Positions 55,801 to 64,000 of a DNA stretch of 64,000 nt are shown here, piece by piece. This DNA comes from Brachionus manjavacas (lineage: Eukaryota; Rotifera; Eurotatoria; Ploima; Brachionidae). The stretch is taken from positions 3,043,501 through 3,107,500 of the forward strand of contig JAHQIY010000007.1 of NCBI GenBank assembly GCA_019054805.1, read 5' to 3'. The notes beneath the pieces were generated by a model. It did no database searches. It had not been told where the DNA came from and worked only from the letters and a program-made list of their open reading frames with translations. A program made the translations under genes and the position numbers. How positions within the stretch are numbered: the stretch's first letter is position 1; each line of letters opens with the position of its first letter.

Positions 55801-57910
55801 GTTCCGAGCTTTGTATTTTACCAAATTTTATGAAAAATAAGGTTAAATTTAAATAGTTTACCAAAATTGTTGTAAAAACAAACATGTCCAAAATATTAAA
55901 GAATTTGAGGTTTTTTTAAAAAATTTTAAAAATCTGTTTTTCCCATTCGCATAGCCGAATGGTTTGTGTGTTAGTCATGCAAGCAGAAATCCGAGGTTTC
56001 AAAACCCGCTGAGGGTGAAAAAATCTTCAAAATATCTCTGCAATACGGGGCGAATGTTATACCGGTTTCGACTGGGTATTAACTGCAGTGTAGATGATCA
56101 ACTCGATGCAGTAGCCTCTATGTCAGAACGGAGCCGTTGCTCAAAAAGGCATTGTAAAAGGACGACTGCCCATTATCTGCTAAGATTGAAAAGGAACAAT
56201 TATTAAATTTCTCTCTTATTTAGGCTAATTCAGGATCTTCTTTAAAATTTTAATATTTTTTATCATTCAATAATCTTTTTTCTTTATTTTGAATTAAATA
56301 TAAACGAGAATCATTTTATTTTGGAAAAAAAAAATAATGAATTTTGAAATTTCAAATTTATTTTTCAATTTTAGTAATTTCCTCATAATTATCGAAGATA
56401 GTTGATTATTGAAAAATATAAAAATTAAAATCAAATCGCTTTTATAGCTTTGATATATTAATTTTCAATCTTAATTTTCTGTAAAAAACATAATTTGATG
56501 AATATCTCTCAATAAGATACTAGCAACAAAAAAGATTTCTAAAATAGTAGTTAGAAACGATTAAAATCTAAATGAAATTGTAATAAAAATGCTACTTTTT
56601 CTTAATACTCGTATTTAGTCTAAAAAGAATATCAAACTTTTCATTGAGTCTACCAAAAACTAAAGTCAAAAAATTTATAAAAAAAATCTCTCTCTATTTT
56701 GAACTAAAAACATTTTAATTTTTTAGTAATTGCATTTTTATGTATTTTAAATAAAAAAAATGCAATAAATCGAATCAAAAAAATAATAATCTTTAATTTT
56801 AATTAAGGAGAACCACCACGAGAATTTGAAAAAGTTGGTCACTGTACTCAGATGGCTTTATTTTACAATCAAGAATTGATTGATTTTCCAAGCAAATTAA
56901 TATTAAATCAATTTCAAATTTATCTAAAAGAGAAAAAAAATATCTATTTAAAAAATAGATACCGAAATCCACAAGAAGAACCGATTCAGCAAAATTTATA
57001 CTTCAACCCAGAATATGCCAAGCCAAATGGTTCAGATGATGCTAAAGTAATTCATAGCTTTAGCTACCCTTTTGAATTACGCGAGTTCGATAGTGTCGAG
57101 GAAAGAAATCGAGTCATAATTGACGAGATAAATTATCTTGTTTCATTTCTAACTCAATCCTCAAATTACCAAAGACACAGTGCACCTAAGCATTATGACT
57201 CTAACGATTTGGCAAGTCATTTGACTGAGGAAGAAAAAGAAAAAATCGACAATGATATTGATATCTATGACGATTCCATAAAATTAGCCAAGTTGGACAC
57301 TTTACTTAATTTTAGTTCCATAAAAAAATTCGCTGTGCCTGATGATGAAATTGTTGACTTAATGAAAAGAGTGGGATATAAATTTACCAAAAAAGACAAA
57401 TTTGTTATTCATGTGGTTCAAACGGAGTCAGAATCCGAAGATTTTTCAGAACACGAAGATGCCAATGATGAGTTAAATTCGATCGAGAGTAGAAGAAGAG
57501 AAACTGATTATTTTGTTGGTAAAGCTGATGAACAGTTTGATATTGATAACAGTTTAACAGAAGAAAAAAATTTGACTAAGTCAAATGATGCTTTTAATTT
57601 TGGAGAAGAAAATTGGGACCAATATTTACCTCAAGTATCCGAAATGCCTAATTTAAAGTATAAGGAGAGCTTAAGCGAGCAATTTCAAGATGCAGAAGAT
57701 GCAAATTTTTCTCATTCAGAAGAATACATTCAAAAGTGTCTAAATTTCGAGTTCAAATCTCGCCGGAACCGACTTCGCTTAACTGACTTTGCGAGTTGTA
57801 ATTACAACGCCGATAAGCAAAAAAAGTATGCCTATAATCTACGTGCAATCAGAAAAAGAAACCGAAGGATTGAAGAGAATCCGTCCATAGGCCAATTTAG
57901 TTTAGATTGA
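52830..57910 (+). CDS. HENMT1: Small-RNA 3'-terminal 2'-O-methyltransferase (HEN1)
   Basis: Uses SAM to 2'-O-methylate 3' ends of piRNAs, protecting them. Two exons, 52830-53550 and 56808-57910, give 607 residues. The catalytic domain has the SAM motif MDIGCAECKLIHLL (about 57-70), acidic MDLDE, then the metal-binding VEIIEHMYPE (Glu146, Glu149, His150) and FRHWDHKFEWTRDEF (fourth ligand His203 or His206), all diagnostic for HEN1. The codon split at the junction (QGLG-GEPPREFEKVGHCTQ) matches the family's G-PP---VG-CTQ block. The tail of about 350 residues after CTQMALF is acidic, unlike anything I recognise and much longer than in human HENMT1 (393 aa). The ATG at 52830 is preferred over 52800 because a TTTTTCAG acceptor lies between. 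The 3257-bp intron is full of transposon pieces. Confidence 0.93.
53610..54115 (-). mobile_element. LINE 3'-end remnant in HENMT1 intron
   Basis: On the minus strand, from about 54050 down: SLEQPRLRGDLIHTFKTING, then further decayed frames and VNSFKTVIDKKIF, the C-terminal part of a CR1-type LINE ORF2 (compare RGDLIQMYKLVKG and LNSFKAIIDREVF in the element at 7.7-9.2 kb). The 3' UTR keeps GCGCAAATTTGCGCTGGTAT and ends in a TAC/TAG trinucleotide run at 53615-53640. Strongly 5'-truncated and full of stops. Confidence 0.75.
54116..54597 (+). other. HENMT1 intron sequence, nothing recognised
   Basis: AT-rich intronic DNA between the LINE remnant and the inverted-repeat element. Confidence 0.4.
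54598..55320. mobile_element. Inverted-repeat transposon with arrays of CTAAAACACGGACACGGA motif
   Basis: The terminal inverted repeats, 54601-54680 and 55238-55317, are perfect over 80 bp (starting TATCACTAAAATCCGGATCC); they extend imperfectly two or three bases further (GGA versus GGC). Inside each end are 3-4 extra spaced copies of the unit TAAAACACGGACACGGA, pointing inwards from both sides (left up to about 54775, right from about 55100). The flanks are runs of eight or more T, which would fit an 8-bp target duplication as in hAT elements but is uninformative in this DNA. The centre contains a short coding frame on the minus strand. Probably a recently inserted DNA transposon derivative; the family is not one I can name. 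Confidence 0.8.
54909..55079 (-). CDS. Terminal-exon-like ORF inside the inverted-repeat element
   Basis: On the minus strand an acceptor-like AATTAG at about 55080 is followed by 56 open codons and a stop: RQFIKPEDLPDGVVNIDFSI, then YRNCFSDEGYLSLMS and a Lys-rich end KKKHLSPKRDRKLKTNN. Composition is protein-like rather than random AT. It may be the last exon of the element's lost transposase, or a captured host exon. I do not recognise the domain. Confidence 0.4.
   Translation of the reverse strand, partial: RQFIKPEDLPDGVVNIDFSIYRNCFSDEGYLSLMSVVENKKKHLSPKRDRKLKTNN
55321..55940 (+). other. HENMT1 intron sequence, nothing recognised
   Basis: AT-rich intronic DNA; a mildly GC-richer patch near 55590-55670 has no frame. 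Confidence 0.35.
55948..56210 (+). mobile_element. tRNA-derived SINE, copy 2 (in HENMT1 intron)
   Basis: Same family as 7129-7423: ATAGCCGAATGGTTTGTGTG at about 55951, TTTCAAAACCCGCTGAGGGT (decayed B box) near 55995, then GATGATCAACTCGATGCAGT near 56093. Shorter internally than copy 1 (about 25 bp missing around 56055). Target duplications not found. Confidence 0.82.
56211..56807 (+). other. HENMT1 intron 3' part, nothing recognised
   Basis: AT-rich; ends with the acceptor TTAATTAAG at 56807. Confidence 0.4.
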
Positions 57911-58473
57911 GAAAATTTGGATTTTTGCTATTAAAAATTCTTAAGATCTGAATTTTATTAACTCATTTAATTTTTAATTTTTTTTCAATTAAAACCAGAA
58001 AAGTTACATTTTTGGTGCATTTGTTTTGTGTGACCATAATTTTGTTTTGGAATATTGAAGACTTTTTTTAGTAATATTTATGTCCATACAATCGAAGGTT
58101 AACTCTATTTGATTTGATCAAATTTAACTTTAAAATGTTAACTTTTGTTTCTTTTTTGTCAATATCATTTTTTTTCTCATAAGAGTTATCATAATAAATT
58201 TTTTTCCTTATTTAATCTATTTGATTCAAAAAAATACTTATGAGAATTTTAAATAATTCGAAGAATACTTATTTAAGCCTATTCAGGTCAGTCTAAAAAA
58301 GAGGTCTTTGGTAAAAAAAAAAAAATTAAATTTTTTCCAAAATTTTTTAATTAATTTTATAATGAAAATATAAAAAAAATTCAACATTGCTTACCTTTTC
58401 TTGGATAAATTATTCGACAAAAATAATATATTTTTTAGTGAAATTTTGCAATGAAATATAACTCAACAAAGAA
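57911..58473. other. Intergenic, nothing recognised
   Basis: AT-rich 3' flank of HENMT1 running up to a SINE. Confidence 0.4.
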
Positions 58474-58745
58474 TTGTGTATGAGTCATGCAAGGAGAAAT
58501 CTGAGGGTTCATAAACCCGTTGAGGGTGAAAAAAATTTTCCAAATATATCTGCAGCACGGGACGCATGTCTAAACCTCTTTCTTCATAAAAAATAGGGAC
58601 CGGTTTCGACTGGGTAATAATTGCGGTATAGATCATCAATTCGATATAGTTAACTCTGTGTCAGATCGGAGCCGTTGATCAAAAAGGTACATAGAAATGA
58701 GATTAGCGCCTCTTCATTATCAGCAAGGATGAAAAGGGGCATTTT
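58474..58745 (+). mobile_element. tRNA-derived SINE, copy 3, 5'-truncated
   Basis: Lacks most of the A box; starts near GTATGAGTCATGCAAG, has the B box AGGGTTCATAAACCCG at about 58503 and the body with GACCGGTTTCGACTGGGTAA near 58597 and GGAGCCGTTGATCAAAAAGG near 58668. More diverged than copy 2. Confidence 0.8.
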
Positions 58746-59675
58746 TTTTTTCAAGTAAAATTTAAAGTAGTAAAATTTCTATAATAATTATAAATATTTA
58801 TTAATAATTATAATTTTTCTCGTGTCGATTTTATTAATAGTCTTTATAGATAAATAAGACTTTTTATTCTATTATAATGCTTAAGGATGATATTAAATGC
58901 TTTTTTTTTAAATTACTTAAAATTTTACTTTTATAAATCTTATATCAGTGCAAAATTTTAACAAAAATATGTTATTTTACGTAAAATTATCCTTTTAAAT
59001 ATTAATGATGTAACATTTCAAAAATTAGGGTTTTTTTGAATTTCCGAGACAGGTCGCGGTTATAGGATAGAGTCCGATAACATTACCGTATACTCTTGCA
59101 CAATAAAACATGCATCAAAACTTGAAATTCGGGTTCAAGTGCATGCAAAAGTCTAAATAAATAAATTAATTAATTAATTTTCGGATTTAAGTGCATTTTT
59201 AAAACTCAAGAATCAAAAATAAATGCAGCATCAAAAACTTAAATTTCAAAATTAAGTGCCGCACTAAAGCTTAAATTAAGTTTTAAGTTTAGATGGGGCG
59301 TTAAAAAATAGGTAGAAAATAAGAATAAAAATTGTCTTTTCAATTTTTTTTTATTTAAAAAATTCTTTTCCTATGCAAGGGTAAACGGTAGGTTATTCAT
59401 TATTTTATGGTTATTTAAACGTGTGTTCCTGTCTAAAAAGTTTTATTTATTTATTTTCAATAATTTAAAAAAATGTATATATAAACCGAATCAACTTTTT
59501 TAAATAGAAATTTTTTATTTTACAAATTAAAAAATAGGAAAATGTTGAATAATAACGCAATAAAATTTAACTTAAAGGCTTTTTCAGACTAAAATTATTT
59601 ATCATTAAAAATAAAGCTAAAATTTGTTAAATTATATTTATTGTTTATTTAAATTAAAATTCCGATGTCAAATTT
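58746..59675. other. Convergent intergenic region between HENMT1 and ACOX copy 2
   Basis: AT-rich; at about 59105-59285 a sequence of type CATCAAAA-CTTGAAATTC-GG-TTCAAGTGCAT recurs about three times with divergence (GCATCAAAACTTGAAATTCG, TCGGATTTAAGTGCAT, GCATCAAAAACTTAAATTTC). No gene. Confidence 0.4.
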
Positions 59676-62311
59676 TCATAGTCGAGCCCTTAATTTATTT
59701 TGATTAAAATATGGTTTTAAAACTCTGTGATAACTTTCATGGACATTGTTTGTGTTTAATTTCGAATTTCTGGCAAATTCAAATAATTTTTGGTAAACAT
59801 TTCCATCATTAGCACCAAGTACACTGCACAAATTCGAATCCAAGTAATTAAAAGAATCTACTAGAACAACGGAATCTTCACGCACTTTTTTCAACAAAGA
59901 AAACAAGCTTTCTGAAAGCTCTTTCATTCCATCTGCATTTAATACATTTAGCTAAACAAAAATAAAAATGTAAACTTTATCAAGAATTTAAAATATTAAT
60001 ACCCTCATAATATTGGCGGCATAATCCTCCGTAATTTCATAGAGAATAAACAATTTCAAAAGATTAGACAGTACTAATCGGTTATTTTCGTTCTGATTCA
60101 GACTTATGCTTGCAAAACTACAACTTACCACGTAAATGCTAATATAAAGCTTTTAAAAAAATAAAATAAAAAATGTTTTATTAACTAGTCATAAATTCAC
60201 TTTAGCAATATTAACAAGTTGAACAGTACATTCATTCCATGCTTGGTATTCACTTAAACCTTTTTCCTTTATTAAGAGAAACATTTTCCCGCTAATTTCT
60301 GCCATAAATCTTGAAAAAATTTGGTTTTTACTAATAAATAAAAATTTGTAAAAATTTACTCATCATAAAGCCTATGATAAATATCAAAATAAATTTTAAA
60401 TTGCTCAAATAAATCGGATTTGGCAAGGTTGCTCCAATTTTCTGGTTGATAATGAGACGAGATTCCTTTCTGAGCGCATTTGAGCAAATAGCGCGCAGTT
60501 TGGAGCAATAAGACCACATTATCGCCCTCATAGGTACATCCAGCATCTGCTTCTTGAATAATCGGGATCAATCCTGAAGCTGCTGAATATCCATGACCTC
60601 CACAACAAAGTCTATTTATTTGTGCAAACCTAAGGCATGTGCTGAATGTTTGAGCTTTTAGACCTGCTGAAATAGCATGTAGCTAAAATGAATTTAAAAG
60701 TCCTCTCACCTGTTCAATTATGGTTTAGCGAAATTTAGCACAAGATAACAGAACTAAATAATAAAAAATAATTAAAACTTTTTTTTTCTTAAGATTCAAA
60801 ATTATTTCTTTGAATGCAACACGGTGCAATTTACATAGTCGCATAAACTTTCATTCTGATAATGACATCGAAAATCTCCGAAAAAGCACCGACATTACCG
60901 AAATTTAATTTCTGCTAAATTTTGAGATCTTTACCAGATTTTTGTTAATAATGCGACTATGTATGTCACACCATGTTACATTCACAGAAAAATTTTTAAA
61001 CATAGGAAAAAAATTTTACAATTTTTTAATATTTAGTTATGTTATTTCGCAAAACTTCAAATTTTAAAATTTACTCGAGACAAATCAGCTGGTTTAATAA
61101 GTGCAAAATTATTTGTTTCACTTCTAGTATTAGTTATTTGCTTAACCAAATAATTAGCCGCAAATATATAGGAATAAGTTGATGATAAACTGTGGAATAT
61201 TCTAAACTGCTGGGTCTGATAGTCCATTATCTGAGGCTCTACTCTTAAAAAAAATTTTTTTTTTAAATTTTTTCCCAATAATAACTGATATGGTACCCTT
61301 CTAGGTTAGATGTTTGACGCCTTATGGCGCTGTATCTTACTGCAATTGTAGTAGATAAGGATAATAAGATGCTTCCAAATGAGCAAAGGCCAGCTCGAAG
61401 AAGTAACATACAAGCATACATAATTAACTCACTTCCAGTCTTTTCAAATCTACCATCAGGATGAACAACAGCATTCTTCATTAACATATTAATTAAAGGA
61501 ATTCGAACATTGCTGAATTTAATATAGCCATTATCATGAGACTCGAATCCCCCTTTTTTTCCTATATCTCCAGTCTCGATACCGGGCATATTTCTATGAT
61601 TTTTAAAATCTCTTAATTGTACTATGAAAGCTTGAATTCCATGATCTTTGCCATCAATAATTAGTTTGGCCATTACAATTCCAAAATTTGCGGTTATTCC
61701 TCCAGTTCCAGGCCAAAATTTTATAGATGTTAGAGTCGGACTGTTAATGATAAATTCTTTGGAATCCTTATCATAGGTTGCGGTAGTTTCCAAACCACGT
61801 ACATATGTTCCATGACCAATTTCTGTTTGAATATAAGTGCCAATAACGAAGTTTGAATTCATAACTGAATTCCAGTGTTTAACTTGTTCATCCGTTCCCC
61901 ATAATTCAATTGAAACTTTAAAAGCTGCTGTATGAAGAGTGAAAAGTATTTTTTCCGGTCCTAATACACCACCAATGACACCTAATTTCATCACATCAGT
62001 TGAGTCACTGCTAATTTTATTTTCCTTTAGAAAATCATATATTTCTAAAGATTTTTTGAAAATCATCTCGTATTTTTCATCACGGTCTAAATTATAGAAA
62101 TTTTCCTCATATAATGGACGAATTTTGGCAACCATTCGATCTCCTATAATAGAAATTTAGATGAGGAAAAAAAAAATCAATTAATTTAACTTAAATCCAT
62201 CATCTCATGGAAGCGACTTTCCGAGCCATACTGAATACGACCAAGGTAATTCTTCATTTCTTCCAAATTAATGATGGAATTTTTTCGCTCATTAAGTAAA
62301 TCGGGATTCAT
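59676..62311 (-). CDS. ACOX1: Peroxisomal acyl-CoA oxidase, copy 2 (C-terminal ARL)
   Basis: Second ACOX1-type oxidase. Seven minus-strand exons, 62311-62191, 62143-61297, 61243-61075, 60682-60360, 60309-60201, 60149-60003 and 59951-59676, join in phase to 663 residues. FAD and substrate blocks: IGTYIQTEIGHGTYVRGLET, SPTLTSIKFWPGTGG, IPLINMLMKNAVVHPDG, YACMLLLRAGLCSFGS, RVEPQIMDYQTQQFRIF (starting in exon 3), NRLCCGGHGYSAASGL and CTYEGDNVVLLLQTARYLLK. The end ARL fits the loose PTS1 rule ([SAC][KRH][LM]), weaker than SKL of copy 1. The single 847-nt exon 2 corresponds to three exons in copy 1, and the last exon to two. It is a paralogue 12 kb from copy 1 with two unrelated genes between. Substrate preference cannot be told from sequence. 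An inverted-repeat MITE sits in the exon 3-4 intron. Confidence 0.94.
60811..60984. mobile_element. Small inverted-repeat element (MITE-like) in oxidase intron
   Basis: The ends are imperfect inverted repeats of 34 bp: TGAATGCAACACGGTGCAAT at 60811 and, reverse-complemented, TGAATGTAACATGGTGTGAC at the right end, both followed inwards by ACATAGTCGCAT. 174 bp in total, no coding frame. Related sequence to its right end plus flank is seen at about 51912-51975. Confidence 0.65.
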
Positions 62312-63080
62312 TTTTTCTTGTAAAAAAAATTTATTTAAAAAACATGATAATGAATAAAAACTTAAAATTATATAACTAAAGATTATTTAGATTAATAAAA
62401 AACTTGAAAATGATCCATATTTAATTTTTTTAGGTTCTTTTTGCCTTAAATATCTTCAATTAGAATTACATATTTTATTTTAAAAATTTAAATTATGAAT
62501 TCTTAATTATCAATTGTTGATTTACCAAATTTTGACTTAATATACAATGGTGAAAAATCATTCTAAAATTTACCTCAGTTTTATTTTATTTTTAAATTAA
62601 ATTCTACACATTTATAAACTGTGTACAATCTTAAAAAATTGGAATTGTTTACCACTTCATTTAACAAAAAGTATTTTCTTTGGTTGATCATTGAAATTTT
62701 TTTACTAATTTGTGTTTCCCTCCGCTAATGCTTCCAGCTGTCAATGAATTAGTAAGCTTGTTAGGATTTGCTTGTCAATGAAACTTAAGCCTTTAAAGTA
62801 TTGTTACTTCCATCACTAGTTACCAAGAAATTTAAAATGAAATTTAAAATATTTGGTGTCTTTTCGGCTAATATAGTGAAAAACGGGGTATTTCACATTT
62901 CGATAAATTTAAATTAATTTTGATTTAAATATGATATGCTTCAGTATTAAATTTTTGCTGCAAATTTTTAAAAGTATTCAAATATTTCTAGAGAAAATCC
63001 GAATCGCTTTTGGAAAAAATCAGAGCTGGCTCTTCCCATAACTAATCAAAAATGCTTGAGTAATTTGAATTTTATTTGTT
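62312..63080. other. Intergenic, nothing recognised
   Basis: AT-rich 5' flank of acyl-CoA oxidase copy 2. Confidence 0.4.
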
Positions 63081-63222
63081 TGCATCGGAGGTCACATTTT
63101 TCCCAACGCCTCCCAGATTTGTTTTTCTCAAATATCTTTATTTCAAATCATTTTTCTAACATTTCTTTGGCAGACGATAATCCAGAAGTTTCTGCTCCAA
63201 TTATCCCAACCGTTTTGCTCAT
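63081..63222 (-). pseudogene. Flavin-containing monooxygenase N-terminal fragment
   Basis: The minus strand from 63222 reads MSKTVGIIGAETSGLSSAKE, MLEK, an in-frame TGA, then FEIKIFEKNKSGRRWEK. It is the start of an FMO-type flavoprotein: the family has a GAGxSGL FAD-binding loop, a helix, then E/xxxFEKxxxxGGxW. The loop's second Gly is replaced (GAETSGL), GG is replaced by RR, and a stop interrupts it. No continuation is found, so it is a dead scrap. Confidence 0.6.
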
Positions 63223-64000
63223 TTCATTTATTTCAATGAATCAAATTATGGGTCAAATTGTAATTTTGAAAAAAAAATTTATTTCAAATCGTAATTAAAT
63301 AGGTTAAAAATGTTTTTAAAATTATTTTTATAATCAAAAAAGTAATACAAATAATTTAAATCTCTGTTTTCAAATTTGAATAAATATTTCATGACTCTAC
63401 TTCGTCTGTAAAATGAATTACTCATTTGAATCAGAAAAAAAATCAAAATATTTTTTTTTTTAAAATAAATAAAAATTAATGCATTATTAGAAATTAATTT
63501 ATAATTTTTATTTAAAAGCTAATACAAAGCTTTATTTTGTCAAAAATTATATAAAATTAAAATTAATTTCGATTACCAAATATTTAATATTTAATGATCA
63601 AAAAAATGGAATGGTGCAACCTAAATACTCATCAAAAAATTAAAAATGCTATTTCTAGATTGTTCTTAATACTCAAGTAAGAAAAGTTCTAGGTGTAATT
63701 AATGACCGGTGTCAAGTTGGAAGTATTATATTCTCTTATTATTGAAGTCATTATAAAAAGATGCGAAAATCTGTTAGACACCTACAATCACCAGATTCTA
63801 TACCATACTTACAATTTTCTGGACATAAAGTTACTTAGAATTATCGAATCAAGAGCCTCTGTATTTATTCATGATTTATAATATTCTTATTACAAACAGT
63901 TAAACTCAATAGCAACTTTCCTGTTGATATTGCATGAGAGGATCGGAAATTATCTTTCTTAACTTATAAAGGTTTTAATTTTACAAGTACCCGAAATAAG
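63223..64000. other. Window end, unresolved
   Basis: AT-rich to about 63620. From about 63640 to 64000 composition is less AT-biased and frames such as KVLGVINDRCQVGSIIF and RIIESRASVFIHDL look decayed-coding, perhaps an old retroelement, but I cannot assign it. Confidence 0.3.

Overview
The window is animal nuclear DNA: extremely AT-rich, with gene bodies split by many tiny introns (mostly about 45-60 bp), and with clear metazoan orthologues (POLR2H, GRAMD1/Aster, IQANK1-like, RNASET2, RSF1, AMPK beta, NACA, ACOX1, PHAF1, HENMT1). Base composition, compact introns and acceptor-like AG sites just upstream of many start codons (as in animals that trans-splice a leader) suggest a small lophotrochozoan; a monogonont rotifer is my best guess, at low certainty. 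All exon models below were built by eye from reading frame, GT/AG sites and remembered family conservation. Each recommended model closes in frame over its full length, except the C-terminal end of the copy at 5.3-6.6 kb.

Layout. 0.7-2.0 kb: RNA polymerase subunit RPB8 (+). 3.0-4.5 kb: scrambled non-LTR retrotransposon. 5.3-6.6 and 10.5-12.0 kb: two minus-strand genes with only the VASt half of a GRAMD1-type sterol-transfer protein. Around them: a tRNA-derived SINE (7.1 kb), a LINE (7.7-9.2 kb, +), a snap-back palindrome (9.6-9.95 kb) and a much more GC-rich LINE (12.8-14.5 kb, -). 16.4-17.1 kb: a gene for the isolated C-terminal domain of an IQANK1-like protein (-). 17.4-18.3 kb: Mutator-like element with 10-bp target duplication. 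19-20 kb: Ty3/Gypsy and Tc1/mariner scraps. 20.7-30.0 kb: full GRAMD1/Aster gene (14 exons, -), one intron of which is almost completely filled by an intronless IQ/ankyrin gene on the opposite strand. 30-32.6 kb: empty. 32.6-33.4 kb: secreted RNase T2. 34.2-35.0 kb: degenerate foldback element. 35.6-37.5 kb: RSF1. 39.4-40.5 kb: AMPK beta. 42.3-43.1 kb: NAC alpha. 43.5-47.9 kb: acyl-CoA oxidase copy 1 (-), head-to-head with PHAF1 (48.3-50.0 kb, +). 50.6-51.2 kb: LINE scraps. 52.8-57.9 kb: HENMT1 small-RNA methyltransferase, whose 3.3-kb intron holds a LINE tail, an inverted-repeat element with arrays of a CGGACACGG-type motif, and a SINE. 58.5 kb: third SINE. 59.7-62.3 kb: acyl-CoA oxidase copy 2 (-). 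63.1 kb: flavin monooxygenase pseudogene scrap.

Connections. The genes are mostly unrelated housekeeping or regulatory genes. The two acyl-CoA oxidases are paralogues sharing exon lengths. The GRAMD1 region is the most unusual part: the intron that holds the nested gene exists at the same place and phase in both VASt-only paralogues, but there it is short and empty, so the nested gene entered a pre-existing intron. The mobile elements cluster between genes and in the larger introns.
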